A stretch of 64,000 nt of DNA from Batillaria attramentaria (Eukaryota > Mollusca > Gastropoda > Batillariidae): the NCBI GenBank assembly GCA_018292915.2, contig JACVVK020000001.1:1824001-1888000 (forward strand), read 5' to 3'. This document shows, piece by piece, positions 54,608 to 64,000 of this stretch. Every line of letters begins with the position of its first letter. Position 1 is the first letter of the stretch. The notes beneath the pieces are model-generated. The model was not told the DNA's origin. It searched no databases and was given only the letters and a program-made list of their open reading frames with translations. The position numbers and the translations under genes were made by a program.

Positions 54608-55857
54608 TTTTCTCTGTTAACCCGGCGCCGAGTAAGTCAAAACTGTACATTGCCTGAATGACTTGTGGGTGGGGATGGCCGGGTTGGCGGATTAACTCTC
54701 AGGCAGAAGAAACTGCTAAAATGAGGGGCAAAATTCGAAATCGGTTCTAGATGAGAGGGTGACAATGCCGGATACTGGGAATGCGCTAGACCTGCCAAAC
54801 CTCTTATGCTTGTGGGTTTAATGATAAAGTAATGGCCGGAATGGGGTGTGAGGGGTCGTCATGAGTGGGGTCATAACTACGCACATTTTTTTTTCTGAAA
54901 ACCAACATTTGCGCAGAAAAGCACGCCGATATTGTTCCCTTCTCTCTCTCTCTCTCTCTCTCTCATGATCAAACTAACCAATACAACCCGAACAGCCGGT
55001 TTTCCCCCCTGCACACCTGAGCAGTGCGTAGTATCAAGCAAGACACAAGAGGAGCACAGACTGGGACGGAGGACGGCACACACAGCGTCGGAATGAAGCG
55101 AGACAAAGGCTGCCAGGGCCTAGCACCGCCAATATGTACAGAGTTATGACCCCTGGCCTGAGCTCCGACCTCCCGACCCGCTGACCTCCTGGACCTCATG
55201 CCTATAACGAGGTCTGGGCGTGGGCAGAGAGCTGGGGACAGCCCGCGGTTCCCATACGTGCATAAAATAACCTGTAGGAATCACAGACCCGATGAACCCA
55301 CGCTTCCAGGCACTGATTTCTCATCCACCCAGTAATTGTCGATGTTCAATACCATGCAAGCTAAAAGCGGCTGTCTCGTTGGCAAAGTGATTTCTGATCA
55401 CTACCCGATGGCGGTTCGAACTTGTTAGTTCAGTTTTAGTAATTCCCGGCGGCATCCCCTTTTTTTTTGGGGGGGGGGGGGGGCTGCAACCCAACCCGTC
55501 CATCTACATGACATCGTTTGATCAAACGTACACATTCACGCCCCTAGCGGCATCAGTGCATTTCCGAAAGGATCTCTGAGGCTAGAGGAAAAAATGAAGC
55601 ATTACGCTGTATTCAATATCCATCTTCTGCGTTCCCTGATATCCTTCAAACTAAACCAGTCATACACACAGTGATCGAGTAGTTCAACAATGCAGTAGCA
55701 AACCAACAGTGCAGCTGCTGCGCTGCGAAAAACTGATTTGCAACAACTGATACATGCAAAACCGGGTTCAACCTACGAATAAGATGGATAACCGACAACG
55801 CGTGATACATGTATGACTGTATGACACAGTTCACCTTTTGGGACTCTGTGTCACAGA

Positions 55858-55860
<3 letters not shown>

Positions 55861-55930
<70 letters not shown>

Positions 55931-55940
55931 CGCGCGCGAT
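55861..55940. repeat. (TG)n microsatellite ending in CG steps
   Basis: A TG tract of about 68 bases is followed by ACGCGCGCG. Confidence 0.95.
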
Positions 55941-56797
55941 TATTTCTCCCCAACCCCCTCCTTCCACTCGAATCCTCCTCGCTATACGTGGGCCCCGCCG
56001 GCTTCCATGTCCCCCCCCCCCCAACCACCCCCTCCCCTCCACCAAGTCCCCCCCCCCCCCCCGCGCCCCCTCTCTCTCTCTTTGCCGTTTCAAGTCAAAC
56101 TTGAGCGCTTTTCCCTCCTGCCTTTCAAGCTATGCCATTCGGTGATCAGAAGTGACGCTAAAATGCCCGCTGGGCCATGGATGGTTGTGGCAAAAGACGC
56201 CTCCATCTATCTTCCTGTGCTTCAGCTTTTTTAAGTTTCAAACACTGAGAGAGAGAGAGGAGAGAGTGTGTGTATGCGCTGCCGTCTGACTTGGCGCTGT
56301 GCTATGGTGTGACATCTCTCTATCCAGCACTGAGTGTGGCATAGATGGCACTGCGCATGGAAACCCAACCAACAGCCGATAAAAACTGACGGGTCCGATA
56401 AAAGTGCAGACTATATTACGCCGTGTGACAAACTGACGTCCTAAAAAATGAACTGCACTGCGGTAGTGGGGGAAAGAAAAAAGGATCCCGAAGATAACCG
56501 TTAACTGCGGCTGTGTCCTCAAAGGGAGCGATACAGTTGGTGCCCGTTCATACGCGGTGTGCACACCGACTATACTCACACAAGCGTACACTGATGAGCA
56601 GGACGCACGCAAAACTGCCCCCCCCCCCCCGGCCAACACACACACTCACACACACACACAATGAGACAGACGGACGGATAGAGAGTGCGAGAGCAAACAT
56701 GGACACGCATACTTAAACTGTGCAGCATGAATTAAACAGGTTACGGATTGTGAACTGACATGAGAGAAACACAACACTGACATTCTCTCTCTCTCAC

Positions 56798-56836
56798 ACA
56801 CACACACATACACACACGCACACTGGCACACACACA

Positions 56837-56869
<33 letters not shown>

Positions 56870-56874
56870 GCACG

Positions 56875-56909
<35 letters not shown>
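56798..56909. repeat. (CA)n tract with CG interruptions
   Basis: About 110 bases of CA/CG alternating sequence, with CGCGCGCGCG in the middle. Confidence 0.9.
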
Positions 56910-56912
<3 letters not shown>

Positions 56913-57231
56913 TTATGAGGTACAGAAAGGGGGGGTTGGGGAAGGGCAGGGAGACAGAGACAAAGAAAAAGAGGCAGAGAGACAGACGCAGGGCTGAAGC
57001 CGGTCAAACTCGACAAGCACGGGGCAGAAAACCACATCAGGAACGCATGCATAAAAGCCTGGGCCACACCGCCCAACACACCGCCTACAGGGGCGCGTTT
57101 GGGGCAGGCGCTATCTGTGTGTCGGATGAGAGGGCGCACAATCGATAGCTCCACTGGAGACTTCCTGCCTTCTACAGGGCGGCTTGAGATGCGTGATTCG
57201 GGCTTGGAGTGCAGCTACTGACTGACTCCGT

Positions 57232-57277
57232 GGTGTGTGTGTGTGTGTGTGTGTGTGTGTGGAGAGAGAGAGAGAGA

Positions 57278-57313
<36 letters not shown>

Positions 57314-57350
57314 TGTGTGTGTGTGTATATGTGTGTGCGCGCGCGCGACA
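57232..57350. repeat. Composite TG / AG tract
   Basis: Alternating TG and GAGAGA blocks, similar in composition to 51416-51597, end in GCGCGCGCG. Confidence 0.9.
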
Positions 57351-58029
57351 GAGACAGAGAGAGGAGAGGACCTGTATCTTCCAAAATATGCATCTCAGTT
57401 CCTCAGCCGTAAGTTGTAGAACAATAATACATACACGTATCTGACACTGAGCTGCTTTCCGGCAGCCGTTTCGAACCCGCCTGTAAAACGGTCTCCAGTT
57501 TCATGTGGGCACTTTCTCGGATTCATCAATAAGCCACGCTACCTTTGTGCAATGGTAATGATGCACCAAGCACAAAATGGTTACCTCGCCCGCACACTAC
57601 CGCGTTGTTCTCCGAGTCAAAAAATAAAAACACACCACCTTAGAATCTGAACTCTACCATCAAGCGAGACACATCGCCATTTGGATTCAGTGACAGACAG
57701 AGACGGAGCAAGAGGGAGAGAGGAGATGCGAAGGGGAAGGGGTGCAGATGGCGGTCGGAAGGGATCTATGGCTACGCACCCACCACCCAATATCCTCACC
57801 CCTCCCTCCACACGACTGCCTCAGCTACCTGTGTACACACCGGCTGAACGCGTTGACTGAACCAGCATAATTATGCAGTAAATACTACTGCAAACATAGA
57901 CCTTCCTGTGTTTGCTGCATGCCACTAGATAATGCATGGTAAATTTTAAACTTGCTGAATCTATCTGGGCAAAGCAAAAGTGACAACTTGCACCACTAAC
58001 TGCTGATTCTCGCCACAAAGGATACACAC

Positions 58030-58035
<6 letters not shown>

Positions 58036-58097
<62 letters not shown>

Positions 58098-58098
58098 C
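58036..58098. repeat. (TG)n microsatellite
   Basis: A TG tract of about 60 bases. Confidence 0.95.
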
Positions 58099-58558
58099 GT
58101 TGAGAGTTACACACGTCAAGGCATGTCCTCATTGCTAAAACATGTCTCCAGTGCACATGTCGCTACAACCAGAGACACAAAAGGCTACAGCCAAGCCAAA
58201 AACGACGGGCAGAGATGTTTTTGTTGTTTTGTTTTTTTGTATTTTTAACGTGCCTTTAATTCATCCTATTGATGCAGGATCACGTTGCTTCCCTCCTGGC
58301 ACTACACTTCACACTCGGCCAACACCTGATACCACGAGTGCGACACTGCAGCACTAATGCCACGCATGCAGCATAGACAGACGTGGTGGGACAGACGCAC
58401 CACCAGTACCGGTTTGAACAAAACCCTATGTCTGCCTGAACTGAGTAAACCATGGGGCAGAAAACTGGAGCTGCTGGTGCGGGAAGCGAATCTGCGAAAC
58501 CCAAACAGCAGTCACAAAGGGAACAACAATTCTGCAATGGACACTAAATGCTACCATG

Positions 58559-58970
58559 TTTAAAGATCTAAGCTCCCAACAAAAAGCTTTCCGAAGTGTG
58601 AAAAGAAATTTACAGAGTCGACCGTGCAAGCACAGTCCACTCTGTCACAGTTGCAAAGTTTTCAGCGTCCCTGAACCCCCCCCCCCCCCCAAAAGCCAAG
58701 GGCAGCCTGATTTCACAGCTCAGTTTGCGTTTTGACACTGAGCGAGAAAGATTGTGCAGCACTCAACACCCGCTAAACACTGTAGCGATGTGTCTCGCTC
58801 ACTGACCAAAAGCCAACTTATGTCACGGCCAACTCGTGCTCTGGTTTTATAAGGGTCCCCGAAGCGCTGAAAACGCTGCAACTGTGACAGAGTCGACTGT
58901 GCTTGCACGGTCGACTCTGTAATATTTTTCACACTTCGGAAAGCTTTTTGTTGGGAGCTTAGATCTTTAA
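58559..58970. mobile_element. Inverted-repeat MITE family A, copy 2
   Basis: The element is about 412 bp and homologous to 15462-15866. Ends begin TTTAAAGATCTAAGCTCCC and finish with the near reverse complement (GGGAGCTTAGATCTTTAA). Inside each inverted repeat is a smaller hairpin: in the right arm ACAGAGTCGACTGTGC mirrors GCACGGTCGACTCTGT (58889-58922). A C-run at 58676-58690 interrupts the body. It has no ORF. Confidence 0.87.
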
Positions 58971-59885
58971 GCTCATGGGTTGTTCTGGGCTGACTGTGGT
59001 GTGTAGCATCACACCACTGCGACACGTGCACAAATACACGTATCGAGTTTTGCGTTCAGCTGATTGAAGTTGAAACACAGTCGCGGGTGGCATTATTGGA
59101 ACACAAATGGACCTGGACTCCAGCAGAGTGCAGTTCCCTTTCACTGAGCAGCCAACAGCATAATTTATTTCGCATGTGATTGTCTCTTCTGGTTGTTTCA
59201 CAAAGCGGCCAACAATGAAAACATGGCCGACGTTGTTTAAGGGCGGCTGAATTTTCACGGCCATCGAACGTCAGTGTGTTGTATTCGAGCGCACATAGGC
59301 TTTCCCCCAACTCAGACACACCCTGAGCTTTCACCGATAATAATTAATATTATGCCTGATTGACAATGACACGCAGACTATGATGGGCACAAGAGAACCC
59401 TCGAGTGGTGTCATTTAGCTCATCGTAGTTTGGGTGTCGCAAATGCGCGCGCGGCCCCAGCGTCGGTCACCTGGCAATGTTCCACTCGGCCCCGGTGTAC
59501 ATTATATGGAGCAGGCGTCTGTCTCCTCTTTGGGCCACAGCTGGGCCCCCGCCTGTCTGTCACTGCGGGCCAGTGCTCTGAGTTTGGAGTCGCGGGCTCG
59601 GTGTAAGTACACTGTGCGCTTAGGTACACTGTCACAACCTGTACCTTCCACGAAATATGGCTCAACGAAACCGTGACGTTGGCTCAGTTTCGTGGGATTA
59701 GAAACTCCCGTTTAAAACCTCCCCTCGCTCCCACCCCCTACCCTCACCCTCTACTCCTAGATAACGGATAAAAGTCACCAACCGCCCCCCTTAAAAGCCC
59801 CCCCCCCAACAACACACACACACACACACGCCTCCGAAAAGGCTGTATCGAATATGTTGGAAAAGTAAATCTAGTTTCTTTTTCT

Positions 59886-59886
<1 letters not shown>

Positions 59887-59945
<59 letters not shown>

Positions 59946-60037
59946 TGTGTGTGTGTGTGTGTGGTTTGTGTGTGTATTGCTTGTGTGTGCGTGCGTGTGT
60001 GTGTGTGCACGTATGTGTGTGTGTGAGAGAGAGAGAG
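59887..60037. repeat. Interrupted (TG)n tract
   Basis: About 150 bases of TG-dominated sequence broken by TAT, TTT and GC steps, ending in GAGAGA. Confidence 0.9.
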
Positions 60038-62016
60038 ATAGACGGAGAACTACTACAAAGCAGTAAAAGACTTAAGTACGCCTACTTTAATACTACAAAG
60101 GGACGTGAAAAGGAAATTTCCGCAAAAGCCCCTTGACCTGGGAACTCAAGTACAAAGCAAGTACATGTACGTGTCCTTTGCACTATGTGACATGGTCAAA
60201 ACCGCCATACGGCAAAGACCCTCAGCCACGAAAGTGCATATCATCATGTATTATCAAAGTGTGTTTGTGAATTTTTTTTTCTTACTTACTTTCTTAGAAG
60301 GCTGGTGTTTTTGTTTTAGCGTGTGTGTTTTTGTGGGAGTGACTTCCTTTTTCTCAAAGTACACTGGACAACTCGCCTCACTTGTCACTGTTTCTGGTGT
60401 GGCCACGAACTTGGTATTGTTACATGAGTACCAAACTGCAAATAGTCATGTTCCTTTTGAATGCAACTGTATGCTACCATTAAATCAAAATACCTGTCTG
60501 TTTGTTCACAATGATTCACAATGTATGTGGGCTTGTGACAAAAGGTGATTTTCAGATATATTTTATTAAGAGGATAAACATCTGCTTGAAAAGATATTTT
60601 AGTGTTCCCAGAATTAAAAGATGAGCAAAGGATCATCCCATGAAACTGTAAGGGAAAAATTCAATTTATCACCACAATGAAAATACAGTGAACAAATGGA
60701 GCTGCAGGACATACTAGACTGTCCACGAGGGACAAAAGAGTGACATTTCTTCTTAGCTGTTCATGCATCTGGGTGACAAACTGAACATTTCCATCACAGT
60801 ACCATATCAAGAAATATTATGTATTCAGCCCATCACTTTCTACAATGTTCCTTACAGCTTCCATAACTGAGGGTCACTTTGACCATCTCTGCCAAATTTA
60901 CAGGGTCCTTTTGTAAAATCAGTGACGCACCACCTCAAAATCTCTACTCAGATTCTGAAATCTGTAAACAATGCACATACTGAGTATTAAGGAAAACCGT
61001 TATAAGAGAGTTTTTCAAGCAAAAGTGTATCCTCTGAAGAATATATGTCAGTTGTTACAAAAAACACCTCTTGTCATAATGTATATGCGTGTCAGTGTGC
61101 ATAATAGTTATATACAGATGTATATATTCTCGTGAACGTTTGGTCTGCAACTTCTGCTGACAAAACCAATCTATCCAACAAACAATCGACGAAACAAAGA
61201 AAGAATCACACTGGCGTGCAAAAACATTTTACTCCGAGCCGTTCTGAGATTGTTACAACTTGAGCAAACATTCGTTTTCTGTGTAACGCACACGCAGGGG
61301 ATTCGTGTTACAATTTCTCAATGTTCAAAACTGACAGAGCAAAAAGCCTGTGTATACATCTAACACAAAACATGTATTCAGCTGAGAGAAACACTGGTTC
61401 ATTGTCAGGTGCTTTTCGCAATAACGATGCCTCAGTTGTCTCAACATACACGTGTGTGACGAAACATGAAAAAGGTCAGTCGCTTCTCTCGTACAATGTC
61501 TGACACTGAAAGCACGCCGATGATGCATGTCCATCGAGTGGGTTTGAAAATTAGTGCAACAATGTACATAACAGATTTTTTCAAGTACACCAGTTGACTG
61601 TTCCAAGCTCACAGACCGACATGGTATGCTTACGTTGTTGCTCAGTCAGACAAAAAATGTACGTGTACAGATAAGTCACACACCACTCTTTTCCTCAATG
61701 AACACACAATGTTCCTCTTTTGGAAATTTAATAAATGTCATGTCTTATGTCTTACCACCGAGCGTTTGACTGTTAACGTCCGCGGAGAACACAACGTTTA
61801 GCCAGGTGGAATCGTACACGCCACATGGGTCGGTCGCAATATCACACGAATGGAGCTCTCAGACAGTCTTTGGGGGAGTTCCTTGGCGCAACCTTTAACA
61901 TTGTCCGTTTAAAAAAACCAAAAAAAACACATGTGTAGCACTTTCTGAGTTGCTCATCGTAAAGCTGGTCGCTTTCAAGAAATCGCTGGAACCTCCCCAC
62001 ACAAGCTTCAAGCAGA

Positions 62017-62080
62017 ACAGACTGGCGCGAGGACAGACTGGCGCGAGGACAGACTGGCGCGAGAACAGACTAGCGCGAGA
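62017..62080. repeat. 16-bp tandem repeat, four copies
   Basis: Units of ACAGACTGGCGCGAGG begin at 62017, 62033, 62049 and 62065; the last two have single-base changes. Confidence 0.92.
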
Positions 62081-62712
62081 ATGAAACCACATGAATACTG
62101 GAATGCCCATAAAGCTGTTTAAAACATACATGCTGCCATAACTAAAGTATGATTGCCTGACCTACAAAACGTATTTTAAAATAATTTTAATAAACATTCA
62201 AGTAAATACCGGAATTCCACAGAAACGCCGTGAGGAAACGGAAAGTTGCCATTCTCCATTGTCGTGGACTAGTAAAATATTCGCTGTGGAGAAGCACACG
62301 TCGGTGGTTCTAAACCCTGTCTGGTCAGGTTTGACCGCTTCGACACGCGCATCTCTTTTTTGTAATAATCTGGCAAGCGCGTGCGTGGTAGTGTGAGGGA
62401 ATCCGGGGAGGTGAGAAAGTGGGGAAGTAGACTATCAAATCAAGCAACGATATTTTTAATTGCCAATCGCCCATGGACCTATTCTGCATTGCATGGTCTT
62501 GCCGGCAGGCGTGAAACAGTCATTGCCCTACAGCCGCGGGGTGCGAGCATGCTGCATTACTGATTTTCACTGGGGCTGAAATGGTGACTGTCGTATCATT
62601 TCGGCGATCGGGTACACCGCGTACTGAAACGCGAGCGACATGATACGCGGCTTTCAAAATTCGGTTAGCAAGTGACGGGACAAAGATCGTTGTGCTCATA
62701 TATTCAGAAGAG

Positions 62713-62713
<1 letters not shown>

Positions 62714-62771
<58 letters not shown>
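62714..62771. repeat. (CA)n microsatellite
   Basis: A pure CA tract of about 58 bases, 90 bases before a TG tract of similar size at 62857-62932; the two could pair as inverted repeats. Confidence 0.95.
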
Positions 62772-62773
<2 letters not shown>

Positions 62774-62888
62774 CGATAGTTTCCTTCAACAGAGGATGTG
62801 GATGCATTTGGGGCTCCTTCACAAGCTCCGTTTTTGTTGTTGTTGTTGCTTGTTGTGTGCGTGTGTGTGTGCGTGTGCGTGTGTGTGT

Positions 62889-62935
<47 letters not shown>

Positions 62936-62956
62936 GCTCTATTTATATGTTTATTA

Positions 62957-63058
62957 AGCCAACTTATGTTTAGGAACAGTTTCGCTTGTGGGTGCGCCTG
63001 TACGCTCGATCGCCTGTACTCTATCTTGATGATTAGTACAGCTCTTAATAGATACAAT
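62957..63058. repeat. Interspersed repeat, about 100 bp, copy 2
   Basis: AAGCCAACTTATGTTTAGG through GATGATTAGTACAGCTCTTA matches 28911-29009. It sits directly before the LINE leader, so it may be part of that insertion or an older repeat into which the LINE inserted. Confidence 0.7.
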
Positions 63059-63336
63059 CCCTACATGGTCCAACCCTTGTCGTGGGGTAGTGGCTTGTGT
63101 ACCTCAATGACCCAGAGAGCTACGCCAGCGGGAGCACGTGCTCCTGGCAGGGTCACCCAAGCTGGACAGGTCGAAGGGTAGAGGTCAGACGAATGTGGAC
63201 CACCTCTCCAAGAGGCTAAACGGGTTTGCGTAGGGTTAACAGCCCTACCTGTAAAAAACATAACGTTACAGAAGCATCGACAGCAACAAACCAAAACATT
63301 CACCTGGGCAAGGAAGGGTCTCCATCCCGGAGACCT
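63059..63336 (+). mobile_element. LINE 5' leader
   Basis: GC-richer sequence preceding the LINE reading frame, with wording typical of molluscan non-LTR element leaders (GGGAGCACGTGCTCCTGG, CACCTCTCCAAGAGGC). In the ORF frame the last stop is TAA at 63217; the frame is then open to the ATG at 63337. Confidence 0.7.
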
Positions 63337-64000
63337 ATGACGCATTGCAGTGAAAGCCGAAAGGAAGCTGCAAGGCCGACCCCCCTTCTAACACCCAGGA
63401 CAACGACGAGAGTAGCCACATGGAACATCAGGACTATGTATGAAGTAGGAAGGACCACACAAGTAGCAAGAGAGATGAAGAACTACAAGATAGGAGTACT
63501 GGGACTGAGTGAGACAAGGTGGCTACAGACAGGACAGCTGAGATTTTCATCGGGAGAGCAATTGCTGTACTCGGGACACACAGAGGATGGAGCCCCCCAC
63601 ACTGAGGGCGTGGCCCTGATGCTGGCACCGGAGGCACAGCGGGCACTCATCGGCTGGGAACCTGTCAACTCCCGCATCATCACAGCCAAATTCATCACCA
63701 AGAAGAAAGACATCAAGCTAAACATCATCCAGTGCTACGCTCCCACCAATGATGCGGAAGAGGAGAAAAAAGATGACTTCTACCAACAACTGCAGACAGT
63801 GATAGATAGAGGAGGAGCCAAGGACATGACCATACTTATGGGAGACTTCAACGCCAAGATTGGATCAGACAACACAGGCTATGAGAACACCATGGGAACA
63901 CACGGACTGGGACAGATGAACGAAAATGGCGAGCGCTTTGCAGACTTTTGTGCCCTGAACCAGCTAGTGATAGGAGGCAGCATCTTCCCACACAAGCGCA
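63337..64000 (+). CDS. Non-LTR retrotransposon ORF, APE-type endonuclease (runs off window)
   Basis: From ATG 63337 the frame stays open to the window end (221 codons). It shows the exonuclease-endonuclease-phosphatase signatures in order: ATWNIRTM (metal-binding Asn), LSETRW (Glu), CYAPTND (Tyr), MGDFNAKIG (Asp/Asn). This is the nuclease of LINE elements that nick target DNA to prime reverse transcription; database entries for similar proteins are often labelled 'craniofacial development protein 2-like'. Reverse transcriptase would be expected to the right of the window. The frame is intact so far, so the copy may be young. Clade (RTE, Jockey or CR1) is not resolved from this part. Confidence 0.9.
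   Translation, partial: MTHCSESRKEAARPTPLLTPRTTTRVATWNIRTMYEVGRTTQVAREMKNYKIGVLGLSETRWLQTGQLRFSSGEQLLYSGHTEDGAPHTEGVALMLAPEAQRALIGWEPVNSRIITAKFITKKKDIKLNIIQCYAPTNDAEEEKKDDFYQQLQTVIDRGGAKDMTILMGDFNAKIGSDNTGYENTMGTHGLGQMNENGERFADFCALNQLVIGGSIFPHKR

Larger units (their letters stand above)
46438..62956 (-). other. Upstream region of RNF38: unresolved 5' exons, microsatellite-rich
   Basis: The remaining 5' exons of RNF38 should lie here or beyond the window, but I cannot pick them with confidence. Donor-like sites on the minus strand include CCCAG|GTAAGC at 48930, GGCGAG|GTAACC near 57590, CCAG|GTGACC near 59470 and GGTG|GTAAGA near 61753; none gives a phase-2 coding exon that can be verified. 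The stretch holds most of the long TG/CA tracts in the window, a tRNA-derived SINE, a MITE, and an inverted repeat pair. A 196-codon plus-strand frame at 47031-47621 has no recognised domain. Confidence 0.4.

Overview
This is an intron-rich animal genomic window, most likely from a mollusc (a gastropod is my best guess). The reasons are spliced genes with GT-AG introns and clear bilaterian orthologues, very dense (CA/TG)n microsatellites, tRNA-derived SINEs with short target-site duplications, small inverted-repeat DNA transposons, and a LINE whose endonuclease ORF runs off the right edge. The species assignment is inference; the gene assignments rest on protein motifs read from reconstructed exons.

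Layout: (1) 1-12.1 kb, plus strand: an ARID5 (ARID5A/B-type) chromatin/transcription factor. Ten coding exons lie at 3627-9346 and the 3' UTR runs to about 12.15 kb; the start of the protein is not found in the window. (2) 13.0-20.2 kb, minus strand: SLBP, the histone mRNA stem-loop binding protein, complete in ten coding exons. (3) 20.8-34.7 kb, plus strand: CDC25 dual-specificity phosphatase, complete in sixteen coding exons (600 aa). (4) 35.2-46.4 kb and beyond, minus strand: an RNF38/RNF44-type RING-H2 E3 ubiquitin ligase. The last seven coding exons are resolved, the 3' UTR may be about 6 kb, and the N-terminal or leader exons are unresolved somewhere in 46.4-63 kb. (5) 62.9-64 kb, plus strand: 5' part of a non-LTR retrotransposon with an APE-type endonuclease.

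SLBP and CDC25 are divergently transcribed with 646 bp between their start codons. That short interval carries CCAAT, CHR-like and E2F-like sequences and could be a shared promoter for two cell-cycle genes: SLBP drives S-phase histone mRNA processing and CDC25 drives CDK activation. ARID5/SLBP and CDC25/RNF38 are convergent pairs.

Mobile DNA is concentrated in introns. The largest SLBP intron (14422-16539) holds a full-length SINE, an inverted-repeat element with a second copy at 58.6 kb, and a third element with a TCATTA duplication. CDC25 intron 1 holds a MITE with about 110-bp inverted ends and a 10-bp target duplication. The 44-63 kb part is saturated with long TG/CA tracts, one of which directly abuts an RNF38 splice acceptor. 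I found no rRNA, functional tRNA, CRISPR or prokaryotic features. No wholly new system is evident; the most interesting points are the SLBP-CDC25 promoter, uniform intron phase in SLBP, the TG tract at the RNF38 acceptor, and the mobile-element families.
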